DNA of 64,000 bases from Acidobacteriota bacterium (lineage in GTDB: Bacteria; Acidobacteriota; Terriglobia; Acidiferrales; UBA7541). Positions 47,463-56,297 of this stretch are shown here, piece after piece. The DNA lies in contig JABCYZ010000011.1 of assembly GCA_013289955.1 (NCBI GenBank), positions 104,947-168,946 of the forward strand. The letters are read 5' to 3'. Position 1 is the stretch's first letter. Every line of letters starts with the position of its first letter. The notes beneath the pieces are model-generated. The model did not search any database. It had not been told where the DNA came from and saw only the letters and a list, made by a program, of their open reading frames with translations. The translations under genes were made by a program, and so were the position numbers.

Positions 47463-49278
47463 ATGACTGCAGTAGCTCCCGTAGGTTGGTTCGGGCCGAT
47501 TCCCCTGATTGGCAGCGCGAAACAAATAGCCGTCGCCGCAAACATCGATGGTCATCTCGAATTGTTCTTCATCGACTCCAAAAATCATCTCGGCCACAGC
47601 TTTCAAACGCAGGTGGACGGAATCTTCTGGGCGCCGCTCAACCAACTCTCAACCAGGACAATTTCGCAGATCGCCGCCATCCAAAATATCGACGGCCGGC
47701 TCGAAGTGTTCTACACGGATTCAAAAGGCAATCTCTGGCACAACTTTCAGACCAAGCCGCAGACGATCGCCGACCAGACAACGTTGAAGCTCCCGTGGTT
47801 CGCTGAACAAACGCTGGCCAATATCAAAGCCAAGCAATTCGCCGTGGCCCAGAATCAGGATGGTCGGCTTGAACTCTTTTTCATCGATCCAAAAAACAAC
47901 CTGAATCACATTTGGGAGCTGACTGTACCGGACACCACCGATCCATCCACCTGGAATTCGTGGTCAGGCCCGTGGCTTCCTTCGCGCGGACGGCGAAGGC
48001 CATCACGGCAGGAGTGAATGATGACGGCCGGCTCGAAATTTTCTACACCGGCACGGACAAGACGCTTTACCACGACTGGCAAAGCACGCCCGCCACTCTG
48101 CCAACCGTCGAAACGCCCAATGCGCCCAACAATCCCAATCCGTGGTTGGGGCAGACTCTCTTCGGGAAGGGCAACAAGGCGAATCAAGTGTCTCTAGGCC
48201 AAAACTCGGACGACCGGCTTGAGATCTTCTACGTCGGCACGAGCAGCGACCTATTTCACGGTTACCAAACGAAGGTAATCAAGCCGCCGCATAAAGAATC
48301 CGCCGCCGATTGGTCGCCCCAGTCGCGTATCGCCAAACTCAGCGCGAAGCGGGTCACTTCGGTATTGGATCAGAGCGGGTTCCTCTACGCGCTGTACGTC
48401 GGGATGAAAAATAAAGCCGACTATGCACAACAATCAGCGGCGCCCTCCGTTGCGCAGCCGGCAACCCTGAACTCCTGGAATGCAGGAGGTTCATTCCCGC
48501 AGAACGCCAAACAAATCGCGGCGGCTAGTAACGCCGACGGAAGGCCCGAGGTCTTCTGCGTCGGCACAGACAACAAGCTCTCTCATATTTGGATGACCGC
48601 CGACATCGACCGCACCGGCAGCAACCAGAACTTAGTCATGTCCGGCTCTTCGCCCGCGAATCCAGGGGTTTGCCCCAATCTAATCAACGTGCTGGTGGCG
48701 ATTACCATCACGCGGGACCTGGTTGTGGGATGGACGACTGGACCGACGAAGGGATTCAGCATTCAACTGAACGCTTACTCGGCTCCGAATTCCAAATGCT
48801 ACTGGCAACAGTACGGTTTTTCACTCGAAGGAAGCACTCTTCAGGGCTGGGTAAATAATTGGGGGCCGAAAGGGGCGCTGCTCAATTCTTGGTACAACAT
48901 GATGAAATTCAAAAATTACACAATTCCTGTTGGCACGCAGTTTCAGATCTCGCTGGGAAACGATCCGACTACCGGCAACGTATCTGCATTCAGCTGCACC
49001 GTTTTCGACGGCAGCGGGACCAAGCTCGCCAGCCTTACCAAGAAATTGAAATCCGTGAAGGGAGGATCTGCGAAAAATCTCGCGCCGATCAAGGCCTTCG
49101 AATTGGACAATATTCAGCGGATAACCAATTATTCGTCAGCGACTTAATACCCGGCTGCTCCGGCGCCACGACACAATACACCGAGGAAATTTCGAACGCG
49201 CGATACGCTGCCATCCCAGCAAATCAAAGTTTCGCGTTTTCACAAAAGTTCAGCATCGTCGGCACGGCGAATCCGTAA
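47463..49278 (+). pseudogene. Propeller-lectin-like protein broken by two frameshifts
   Basis: An AAAGGAG site 8-9 nt upstream and ATG 47463 open a frame with about 45-50-residue repeats of the type IDGRLEVFYTDSKGNLWHNF, seen three times before the break. The frame changes by -1 near 47965-47985 and continues with three more repeats to about 48600; a different domain follows (GFSIQLNAYSAPNSKCYW...). A second -1 shift near 49105-49130 leads to the end GTANP at 49278. Repeats resemble fucose-binding or BNR-like propeller lectins. Either real decay or two single-base errors; no slippery site is obvious. Confidence 0.75.
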
Positions 49279-49377
49279 ACTTCTTCGCGGGGAGCCGATG
49301 GCGATTGCCTACAACGACGGGGCAATGATCGAAACGCCGCTCGCGTGCATCGGTCATCGAGAAACATATCGCATCCG

Positions 49378-49782
49378 CTATCGGCCTTGGATAAAGACGT
49401 CGGCAGGAAGTTTGAACCGTGCGCTTAGCTTCCGTACCTGCTGCAGTGTGAGCTTACGCCGTTTCGTCAGAAACATGGAGACGCCGCTTTCGGATCCAAA
49501 TTCCGGAATCAAATCACGCTGCGTGAGATCCTGTTGTTCCAGCAGCAAACGCACCACGGAAACTGCGTCTGCGGGAGGAATCGGGTAGTGCGTTTCCTCG
49601 TAGCGTTCGATCAGCAAGGTTAGAAGTTCAATCGCCTCTCGTTCCGCGCGAGATGGATTCTCGAGAGCCGTCAATTGGAACAGGGCGTCGGTGTACGCCT
49701 CCAGCTCCTCGTCATTGTGTATGACGTGAGGAGCGCCCTTTGCAATCATCTTGGCCGGATTTGCTAGGGGTGTTGTGCTCAT
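49378..49782 (-). CDS. higA: HigA-type HTH antitoxin
   Basis: 134 residues. An acidic N-terminal half is followed by a lambda-like helix-turn-helix: LLEQQDLTQRDLIPEFGSES, GVSMFLTKRRKLTLQQVRKL. This is the HigA pattern. It starts 4 bp inside the end of the toxin gene (ATGA overlap); toxin-before-antitoxin order is the hallmark of higBA. HigA neutralises HigB and represses the operon, probably through the palindrome at 50121-50137. Confidence 0.9.
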   Translation of the reverse strand: MSTTPLANPAKMIAKGAPHVIHNDEELEAYTDALFQLTALENPSRAEREAIELLTLLIERYEETHYPIPPADAVSVVRLLLEQQDLTQRDLIPEFGSESGVSMFLTKRRKLTLQQVRKLSARFKLPADVFIQGR

Positions 49783-50108
49783 TTTGTACCAAATCTCCTA
49801 TCCCAGTTCGCGGGATTATCGTACTCCTTGTGTGTCAAGAAAGAGCGAGTGTAAACGTGCCCTTGGGTTCGCATCTGGTTGGTTGTTCTTGCGTAGTGAA
49901 TGACTGTGACGAGCCTGTAACGGTTCTGCCGAATGCTGAAAATCACGTATCCCTCCACATTGTTGGCATCCTTGAACGCGCCGCGAACCTCCAGGAAATT
50001 GTGCCATCTAACCCCTTTGACGATATCCACCCATGCTTTGATCTCGTTTGCCGTACCTGGGAACTGCTGCATGGCCTCGTGCAGATGCTTGCGCGTGACG
50101 ATATGCAC
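49779..50108 (-). CDS. higB: HigB-type mRNA interferase toxin
   Basis: 109 residues from GTG 50108; the longer frame to 50279 would cross the operator and is not conserved. RelE-fold features: HIVTRKHLHEAM, the DIVKGVRWHNFLEVRGAF region and NRYRLVTVIHYAR, ending THKEYD...W. HigB cleaves mRNA at the ribosome under stress. Operon with higA, 4-bp overlap. No ribosome site precedes the GTG, and the likely promoter ends a few nt upstream, so translation may be leaderless. Confidence 0.88.
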   Translation of the reverse strand: MHIVTRKHLHEAMQQFPGTANEIKAWVDIVKGVRWHNFLEVRGAFKDANNVEGYVIFSIRQNRYRLVTVIHYARTTNQMRTQGHVYTRSFLTHKEYDNPANWDRRFGTK

Positions 50109-50114
50109 AACGAC

Positions 50115-50144
50115 ATGATACTTCACAATATGTGAAGGTGTTAA
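50115..50144 (-). promoter_or_regulatory. higBA promoter and palindromic operator
   Basis: A perfect 7-3-7 inverted repeat, CTTCACA-ATA-TGTGAAG, spans 50121-50137, 12 bp upstream of the higB GTG. On the minus strand it lies between TTAACA (rc of 50139-50144) and TATCAT (rc of 50115-50120), 18 bp apart, so HigA binding would block the promoter. Promoter boxes are tentative. Confidence 0.65.
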
Positions 50145-50290
50145 GGGGGCACAGATACCGAGATTCCGAGCGAAGTTGTCGAGGGGAACTCCGATTCCCG
50201 TCGAAACCTGAGATACTCTCAATGGTGATCGCGGCAGGGATCTTGGGTCGCTCCAAGCGGTCGACTTTCTTCCTGACAAATCGGGTAGGG

Positions 50291-50519
50291 CAGGTGGACT
50301 TCCCTCAACAAGACGGTGTGGATCCCCAATTCGAAAACGCGAAACGGCCTTGCAGAACTGCCCTTGACGGATGTCGCGATTGAGGCGTTTCGGAGCCAGA
50401 TGAGTCTTGCAGGACCTGGACAGTATTTGTTTCCGAGCATGCTTAACTCACAAGGACACCGGCGATCGTTGAGGACCGTCTGGCACCTGACTCTGAAACG
50501 AGCCGGCATTCCGTATTTT
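50291..50519 (+). pseudogene. Tyrosine recombinase fragment with a frameshift
   Basis: The reading frame starts at 50291 with QVDFPQQ and, after a shift near 50305-50312, continues as TVWIPNSKTRNGLAELPLTD, then [18 protein letters not shown] up to 50519. This is the core of a phage-type integrase, before the HxxR and Tyr motifs, which are missing. It stops exactly where the kinase fragment on the other strand begins (50520). It is a relic of a second, older insertion and is not the same family member as the recombinase at 55485. Confidence 0.7.
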
Positions 50520-50729
50520 CAGTGCCGATGCGGCTTGCGCTTCCCGCTGGAAGCGGGCCAATGCTTGAGCGTCCTTGGCCACTTCATCTGGCAGAAACTT
50601 CAGCGCAACGAATCGATGAAGTCGCGTGTCCTCGGCCTTGTACACCACACCCATCCCGCCGCTTCCGACTTTTTCAAGTATGCGGTAGTGCGAGATAGTC
50701 TGGCCGACGAGCGGTTGGATCTCCGGCAT
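50520..50729 (-). pseudogene. 5' fragment of a Ser/Thr kinase gene
   Basis: 70 codons from an ATG at 50729: [20 protein letters not shown], then [13 protein letters not shown] and [11 protein letters not shown], where it stops abruptly. It is very close to the first 70 residues of the intact kinase at 14281. The catalytic HRD, DFG and all later parts are missing. It is joined at base 50519/50520 to an integrase fragment on the opposite strand. It is a broken paralogue, probably from recombination at this tRNA-Arg locus. Confidence 0.85.
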
Positions 50730-50866
50730 GGGCAGAATCTTAGGATGCACTCTCATCCGCTGATGGCGCATCAGACTAGAGAGCGTCTGCCCTTTGCGTA
50801 GAAGCTCAACGCCTCGAAAATCGCATCGTCGCATGCCATAAATGATTTAGAATCAATGAAGCCGAC

Positions 50867-50905
50867 GCGCCCGTAGCTCAGTTGGATAGAGCGTCTGCCT
50901 TCTAA
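50867..50905 (+). repeat. attL: duplicated 5' half of tRNA-Arg(TCT), island left end
   Basis: These 39 bp equal the first 39 bp of the intact tRNA-Arg at 56298-56336, from base 1 to the end of the anticodon loop; flanks differ on both sides. No tRNA 3' half follows. TAGAAT at 50848-50853, 13 bp upstream, may be the original tRNA promoter. GCCTTC-TAACAAG-GAAGGC (50896-50914) forms an inverted repeat around 7 bp, like a recombinase core site. Confidence 0.88.
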
Positions 50906-51071
50906 CAAGGAAGGCAAAAATTCTAAATGCTTTGCTGAGCGTCGCTTACAGGCTCCCTCTCCCGAAATCTCGCCCTCAGTTGTACCGAAGTTATACCGAA
51001 ACTGTTGGCTTGCTAATCAACTAAACGCGCAGATGCCAGATGATCCCGAGGTGTCGTTATCTAAAAGCAAG

Positions 51072-51097
51072 GGCCTGCAACGATCCGAATTGTTTAG
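51072..51097 (-). repeat. Interspersed repeat copy A, inside the tRNA-Arg island
   Basis: Single arm, reverse complement of 61461-61486 with one difference in 26 bases. It lies in the non-coding left end of the island, about 170 bp from attL. Confidence 0.7.
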
Positions 51098-51211
51098 TCC
51101 TACCTGCCTTTCCGCTTCCCGATGGTTCGCGCAGCGGCTGAAATGACCAGCTCTTCATTCCGCAAAGAATTTTAGGCCTTCGAAGGCAATCTTACTATAT
51201 ACAAATGCACC

Positions 51212-51239
51212 AAGTTCCCATAACATGCGAACTTATAGT
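51212..51239 (+). promoter_or_regulatory. Putative AbiEi operator and promoter
   Basis: Inverted repeat AAGTTC-N11-GAACTT (51212-51234) overlaps TATAGT (51234-51239), a candidate -10 box 14 bp upstream of the AbiEi ATG. AbiEi antitoxins are known to autorepress by binding inverted repeats in their own promoter. No ribosome site precedes the ATG. Confidence 0.5.
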
Positions 51240-51253
51240 ATTATCGTATAGCC

Positions 51254-52060
51254 ATGGAGCCGCGGAAAGATTCATTGCCAGCTCACCGCGCACGCCTCGG
51301 TGCAGTACTCCGAGCAGCAAAGGAAGTCGTGTCGGTTGATGTCACGTCTCGGACACTCGGGATCGAGAGGCGTGCCGCAGCCAAGCTCCTCTCACGATGG
51401 AAACAGCAGGGCTGGCTCCGGCGGATAGGACATGGGCTTTATGTTCTTGTGCCGCTGGACCTGGCTGGTAGCGAACAGGTGATCGCAGATCCCTGGGTTC
51501 TCGTACCAACGCTCTTCAATCAGTGCTACGTGGGCGGCTGGACAGCCGCCCATCATTGGGACCTTACCGAGCAGCTTTTCAATGAAACCCTCGTCTTCAC
51601 TACTCGGCGTTTTACAGAAAAACGCGTGATCGCCCAAGGTGTGGTTTTCGTGTTGCACAACGTGAAGCCAAAACGTTTCTTCGGATTGAAAACGCTATGG
51701 CGCGGTTCTGTCAAAGTGTCTATATCGGACCCCGCGCGTACGCTAGTCGATATGATCGCCGCGCCCGAGGTGGGCGGTGGCATCGACCACGTAGCTGATA
51801 GCCTGGGCGCGTATCTCAAGACTAAGATTGCTGATCGCGGCTTGTTGATTCGGTACGCAGAGGAATTTGATAACGGAGTCATATTCAAGCGCCTCGGATA
51901 TCTTGCAGAAACGCACTTGCACGACGACAAGCTTGCTGCCGAGTGCCGGTCACGGTTGACACAGGGTTATGCCCAGCTTGATCCCTCGCTTCCTCCGAAA
52001 AAACTCGTTACGGCCTGGCGTCTCTGGTTGCCGTCCGCCAGGAAACAATCGGCATCATGA
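51254..52060 (+). CDS. AbiEi-like antitoxin/transcriptional repressor
   Basis: 268 residues. A winged helix at the N-terminus (SVDVTSRTLGIERRAAAKLLSR, first 20: SVDVTSRTLGIERRAAAKLL; WLRRIGHGLYVLVP) is followed by the AbiEi body (YVGGWTAAHHWDLTEQLFNE; VSISDPARTLVDMI). AbiEi-type proteins repress the abiE operon and neutralise the nucleotidyltransferase AbiEii (type IV-like system), giving abortive phage resistance. It overlaps the next gene by 4 bp (ATGA). It is the first gene of the tRNA-Arg island. Confidence 0.88.
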   Translation: MEPRKDSLPAHRARLGAVLRAAKEVVSVDVTSRTLGIERRAAAKLLSRWKQQGWLRRIGHGLYVLVPLDLAGSEQVIADPWVLVPTLFNQCYVGGWTAAHHWDLTEQLFNETLVFTTRRFTEKRVIAQGVVFVLHNVKPKRFFGLKTLWRGSVKVSISDPARTLVDMIAAPEVGGGIDHVADSLGAYLKTKIADRGLLIRYAEEFDNGVIFKRLGYLAETHLHDDKLAAECRSRLTQGYAQLDPSLPPKKLVTAWRLWLPSARKQSAS

Positions 52061-53454
52061 TCGACAGGCGCGAAATCCTCGAAGCCGCTTCGGCGTTTTC
52101 GCTGCTGCCTACCATTGTCGAGAAGGATTACGTCCTTGGCTGGATGCTCGCGGGCATAAATGCGCATGACGAACTTGGTGAAAGCTGGGTATTTAAGGGC
52201 GGAACCTGTCTCAAAAAGTGCTATTTCGAGACTTATCGGTTTTCAGAAGATCTGGATTTTACCCTGCGCAATGAAGAACACCTCGACGAGGAATTCTTGC
52301 GGACGGCTTTCGAAGAAGTCGTCGCATGGGTGACGGAACAATCTGGTCTAAATATTCCCGCCGACCAACTCGAATTCGATATCTACGACAACTCCCGCGG
52401 ACGCTCCAATTGCCAAGGCAAAATTCCGTACCGTGGACCGGTGTCGCCAACTTCGGGCGGCTGGCCCAAGATCAAGCTCGACCTCACCGCGGACGAAAGG
52501 CTCGTGCTTCCCTCTATCCGGCGCGAGGTATTTCATCCGTACAGCGATCGACCAGAAGGAGGGATCTGGGCGAATTGCTACGCCTATGAGGAAGCCTTCG
52601 GAGAAAAACTGCGCGCGCTCGGAGAACGCACGCGACCTCGCGATCTTTACGACGTAGTGAACCTCTACCGACACACGGACAGCCGGCCAACAGCCACGGT
52701 GCTTCTGGACGTGCTCCGGCAGAAATGCGAATACAAGGCAATCCCGGTGCCTACGTTCCAGTCGCTTATTCCTAATCGCCAGGCTCTTGAGGGGATGTGG
52801 TCGGACATGCTGTCACACCAGCTCCCCGTGCTTCCGCCGCTCAGTGACTTCTGGGATGCGCTGCCCGAGATCTTTTCATGGATTATGAGCAGCGCTCCAG
52901 TTCCGCAGCGCGCGCTCATCCAGCACGGCTCCGGCGAAATCGCCATCCGCTCGCGCGCGCTGCCGATGGGGGTTCCACTCCCCTTCCGTTCGACTCTGGA
53001 AATCATCCGCTTCGCTGCGGCGAATCATCTATGTGTCGATCTCAGGTATGACGGCAGCCTGCGCCGTATAGAGCCGTATTCGCTTCGGCAGACGGCCGAG
53101 GGATATTTTGTGCTGCACGCAATCCGCAGCGATTCAGGAGAGCATCGTTCCTATCGCGTGGACAGAATGCAGGGGGCGACCGTAACTTCGCAAGTGTTCA
53201 TGCCACGTTACGTGGTTGAACTAACTTCGACGGGTCCGCCCACTATCGCGCCCTCAACCGCGATGCCCCGCGTGCCAAGCATGCGGCGTGCAGCCAGAAC
53301 CAGACATCAAGGGCCAACCTACGTCTATCGATGCACGGTTTGCGCAAAGACATTCAACAAGAAAAGCATGAATGGCTCCCTCAATCCTCACAAGAACCGT
53401 CAAGGAGCTCCGTGTTACGGGCAGTATGGCGTGTACGTACGCACGAAGTATTAG
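52057..53454 (+). CDS. AbiEii-type nucleotidyltransferase toxin with WYL-like and zinc-finger C-terminus
   Basis: 465 residues. The MNT-fold toxin domain has GGT at 48-50 (WVFKGGTCLKK) and the acidic pair in SEDLDF (63-68), the DNA-polymerase-beta-type catalytic motifs; residues 1-270 match AbiEii. Residues about 310-385 look like a WYL domain (EIIRFAAANHLCVDLRYDG; the RIEPYSL region; YRVDRMQGA). A CCHC finger follows: C426, C429, H445, C453. Toxins of this class add nucleotides to tRNA ends. A sensor plus finger on the toxin is not in the AbiEii proteins I know, though related longer forms may exist. Confidence 0.87.
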   Translation: MIDRREILEAASAFSLLPTIVEKDYVLGWMLAGINAHDELGESWVFKGGTCLKKCYFETYRFSEDLDFTLRNEEHLDEEFLRTAFEEVVAWVTEQSGLNIPADQLEFDIYDNSRGRSNCQGKIPYRGPVSPTSGGWPKIKLDLTADERLVLPSIRREVFHPYSDRPEGGIWANCYAYEEAFGEKLRALGERTRPRDLYDVVNLYRHTDSRPTATVLLDVLRQKCEYKAIPVPTFQSLIPNRQALEGMWSDMLSHQLPVLPPLSDFWDALPEIFSWIMSSAPVPQRALIQHGSGEIAIRSRALPMGVPLPFRSTLEIIRFAAANHLCVDLRYDGSLRRIEPYSLRQTAEGYFVLHAIRSDSGEHRSYRVDRMQGATVTSQVFMPRYVVELTSTGPPTIAPSTAMPRVPSMRRAARTRHQGPTYVYRCTVCAKTFNKKSMNGSLNPHKNRQGAPCYGQYGVYVRTKY

Positions 53455-53628
53455 GGCAAGAAATCTACTAATTGTTCGTCGCTGGCTGGAGCATCGAGGA
53501 GAACCCGTTCTCGGGAAAGGAAGAGGTACAGGCTTGGATTGATGCAGCCAGGTTCTAGGCCGGATTCGCGCGGCCGTGGTAGCGCCGAGTGCGGGAACTT
53601 ATGCTGCTATCGCGGAGTCTGATTAGCC

Positions 53629-54261
53629 ATGCCGGTCATTGATCGGATTTGGTGGAGAATTCCACGCGCAACCCTCGCTTTGCTTTCAACTGTAGCCGTT
53701 CTCGCGGTTGTCGTCGTAATCATCGGTTGGGTCGAGCGGAAGCGCAACGCAGATGAAGAATACGCGGTGTACTCGGCTTACCTCTCCGAAGGGCAATTGA
53801 ACGATGCTCACGACTGGTCAGTGGGTGGGCCGGTGCAGTTGGTAATCGAAGACACAACGAGAATAGGCGAAAACCTGAGATGGTCGGCGCTGCACGTGCT
53901 GGATGGCTGCGCGAGTTTCGGGCAGCTACATGCGTCAACTCGCGCCAGCTTCCTTGTCCGCAACTTGCTTCACACTCGAATACTGCCCAAGTTTGTGTTG
54001 CCGAGGCGCGCCACCGTGGTTCTGGCTCCAAAATCCGACATCGAACCCCGGTTGCAAGGCTCACCCGAGTTTCAAAAGAAATTCCCGCACAACATGGGAT
54101 TCATCATCCTTTCAGGTGTAGGTTTCAACGTCTCTCGCACCCAGGCTGTGTTCTATATCGACCACTTTTGCGGGCTGTGCGGCGGCGGGCGGTATGTGCT
54201 GATGGAAAAAGCCAACGGCTCGTGGCAGGTTCGGGACGAGCACTATACTTGGATTTCGTGA
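53629..54261 (+). CDS. Hypothetical membrane-anchored protein
   Basis: 210 residues from ATG 53629. One N-terminal transmembrane helix (about 15-33: LALLSTVAVLAVVVVIIGWV) and an extracytoplasmic domain follow. Near the end is FYIDHFCGLCGGGRYVLMEK (165-184) and GSWQVRDEHYTWIS. A Cys-rich turn plus a C-terminal WIS is a pattern I have seen in uncharacterised proteins of soil bacteria. Nothing marks a catalytic site. It is between abiE and the TonB/TPR gene, in the same direction; its role in the island is unknown. Confidence 0.65.
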   Translation: MPVIDRIWWRIPRATLALLSTVAVLAVVVVIIGWVERKRNADEEYAVYSAYLSEGQLNDAHDWSVGGPVQLVIEDTTRIGENLRWSALHVLDGCASFGQLHASTRASFLVRNLLHTRILPKFVLPRRATVVLAPKSDIEPRLQGSPEFQKKFPHNMGFIILSGVGFNVSRTQAVFYIDHFCGLCGGGRYVLMEKANGSWQVRDEHYTWIS

Positions 54262-54357
54262 ACCGTTCCGATCTTGGCTAGCGTGGTCATTCAAACCCCT
54301 TCCTTGAAGCCTCGTCAAAATCTTTGCGTGTAACGTCTCCTCTGATACCATCCGCAC

Positions 54358-55484
54358 ATGATCCGGGCGACTTTTCCTATCTTGATTTTCGTCGTGGCGT
54401 TAACGACTGCCGCACAGACCGACCCCGTGAAGACCGTGTCAGCAACCGAGGTGACCAATCATATCGTGCACCGTGTGGAACCGACGGTTCCCCCTCTAGC
54501 GAAAGCGGTCAAAATCGGCGGCAAAGTAAAACTGCATGTCGTCGTCTCTCCATCCGGCGAAGTTTCCTCGGCCACATTCGTCAGCGGTCACCCCTTGCTC
54601 GTGCAGGCGGCTATCGATGCTGTGAAGCAGTGGAAATTTAAGCCGTTTCTCGAAGATGATACGCCAATCGTGGTGGCTACCGATGTCGAACTCGATTTTC
54701 CTGGTGGTATGTCAGAAAGCGAAAGCGCCGTGCGGGACAAATACTTCCGTGTCGAAGACGAGTGCAGAGGTCTGGTCAAGGGCGCCAAGTACGCTGAAGC
54801 AGAACCAAAATGCCGACAAGCAGTCGAGATTTCCGAAAACTTGCCGAAGGAAGTCGTGCTCGAACGAAGCGGCGCGCTGTCCATGCTGGCTAACGCCATC
54901 TATCTCCAGCGGCGATTCTTGGAGGCCATTTCGCTTTACCAAAGGGCACTGGAACTCGACAAGGGTTACCGAAAACCCGATGATGCGGACCTTGGCAGCG
55001 ACTACGCGAATCTGGGCCGGACGTACGGCGCTACAGGCAATCTGTCCAAGGCAGACGAGTTCTACGGTATGGCGGTTTCCACATTCCGAGCAGCCATCAA
55101 GAGTTTGCCTTCGATGTACGAGAACTATTCACGGCGGTTGCAAGGGACGCTAAACCAGTATGCTCAACTCAAGGATGCGGAGGGCCAAACGGAGGCCGCA
55201 TCCGCCCTTCGCAAGCAAGCTAGCGAAATAAGCCCCTACATCAACCCAGCCGCGATCGTTCCACCAATGCCTCCCCCAAACAGAGTACTCAAGGACTCCG
55301 AAACTGTTTCTTCCAAGCCGCATACCGAAATGAAGTGCGACACGCCTGATTGCACCCACGGCACATTCGCCGTGCGCGGCGGCGCCGCCGATAACTTGGT
55401 CTTACATGTTGCGTTCACACCGGACTCCAAACTTCTGCTCGCGGCTCATGAGCAGGGTGACCTCAGCATCTGGGACACCTCTTC
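54358..55484 (+). pseudogene. TonB-C/TPR/WD40-start protein, truncated at its 3' end
   Basis: The frame from ATG 54358 encodes a signal peptide (1-19), a TonB-C domain (about 45-118: GGKVKLHVVVSPSGEVSSA), a TPR region (150-290) and the start of a WD40 blade (VAFTPDSKLLLAAHEQGDLSIWD). Just after that blade, near 55480-55500, the frame runs into unrelated sequence that belongs to a recombinase read in another frame, and ends at 55647. So the propeller is lost. It is a chimaera junction, probably from deletion inside the island. Confidence 0.75.
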
Positions 55485-56267
55485 TTGGCACATTCCTACT
55501 TTCGCATGGCAGCTGCAGTCATTGCATCTGCTGAAGATGCGGACGGCAACCCACTGTATCCTCAAAAATGGGATGCAAACAAACTGGACCTTCCTCTCGT
55601 GGAAACCTCGAAGCAAAGGAGACCATCGATCACAGCGGAAACCATGACAGAGTTTGTCAGGGTCAAGAGTCCAAAGTATCGGATGCTCCTCATCCTCGCG
55701 GCCTCCGCAGGCTGCCGTATCGGTGAGCTTCTCGGCCTTGAAATCAAGGACTTGCTGGACGACTTCACCACCGTCAGTATCATCCAGCAGGCGAAAGGCA
55801 AGCAGCTGACCACAGAACTCAAGACAGCGAACTCGGAGCGCTTTGTTGACATCTCTCCAGAGGTAGCTGCTCTTCTAAAGGAGTTCCTTGCCGGTCGAAC
55901 CACCGGCTTGGTCTTCCCAAATCGCGTGGGTAGGCCGCTCAACCCATCGAACATTCGCAACCGGGTCATTCACCCATTGTTGAGGATGAAGGGCCTCCCA
56001 ACTGGCGGAAACCACATCTTTCGCCGCTTCCGAATGACGTGGCCACGCGAGAACTCGGTTTCTCCGGACATCGAGCGGTTTTGGCTCGGTCATGCGAACC
56101 GGGCGGTTGGCGACAATTATTCCATGCTCAAAAAAAACATAAAGTTCCGCAAGGAAATTGCGGACAACATAGGGGTCGGGTTCGAGCTTCCGAACTCGAT
56201 TTGGGCCTCAGTTGTACCGAATGTACCGAAAATGGCGATCGAACAAGCAGAGCAGGCTGTAGCGTAA
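55485..56267 (+). CDS. Tyrosine recombinase, N-terminally truncated, next to attR
   Basis: 260 residues at most; the start is TTG 55485 or ATG 55506. The catalytic domain is complete: Arg in AGCRIGELLGLE, Lys-like region in TELKTANSERFVDI, HxxR in HIFRRF, His in WLGHAN and Tyr in DNYSMLKK. The SAM-like DNA-binding N-terminus is absent and the gene begins at the junction with the TonB/TPR gene. It points toward the tRNA-Arg (31 bp away), the usual place of an integrase near its attachment site. It is possibly inactive through loss of its N-terminus. Confidence 0.8.
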   Translation: MAHSYFRMAAAVIASAEDADGNPLYPQKWDANKLDLPLVETSKQRRPSITAETMTEFVRVKSPKYRMLLILAASAGCRIGELLGLEIKDLLDDFTTVSIIQQAKGKQLTTELKTANSERFVDISPEVAALLKEFLAGRTTGLVFPNRVGRPLNPSNIRNRVIHPLLRMKGLPTGGNHIFRRFRMTWPRENSVSPDIERFWLGHANRAVGDNYSMLKKNIKFRKEIADNIGVGFELPNSIWASVVPNVPKMAIEQAEQAVA

Positions 56268-56297
56268 GTGATTGTAATATGAGAAATTAGGGAGAGA

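Larger units (their letters stand above)
50906..51253. other. Left end of the island, non-coding, with repeat copy A and abiE promoter
   Basis: About 350 bp without a gene. It holds one repeat arm at 51072-51097 (related to those at 56682, 59640 and 61461). Near 51193-51240 an AT-rich stretch carries TATAGT (51234-51239) and an inverted repeat; see the regulatory entry. Confidence 0.6.

Noticed and set aside
47960..47990. Programmed -1 ribosomal frameshift in the lectin-like gene
   Set aside because: No X-XXY-YYZ heptamer or clear downstream pseudoknot is visible at the shift.
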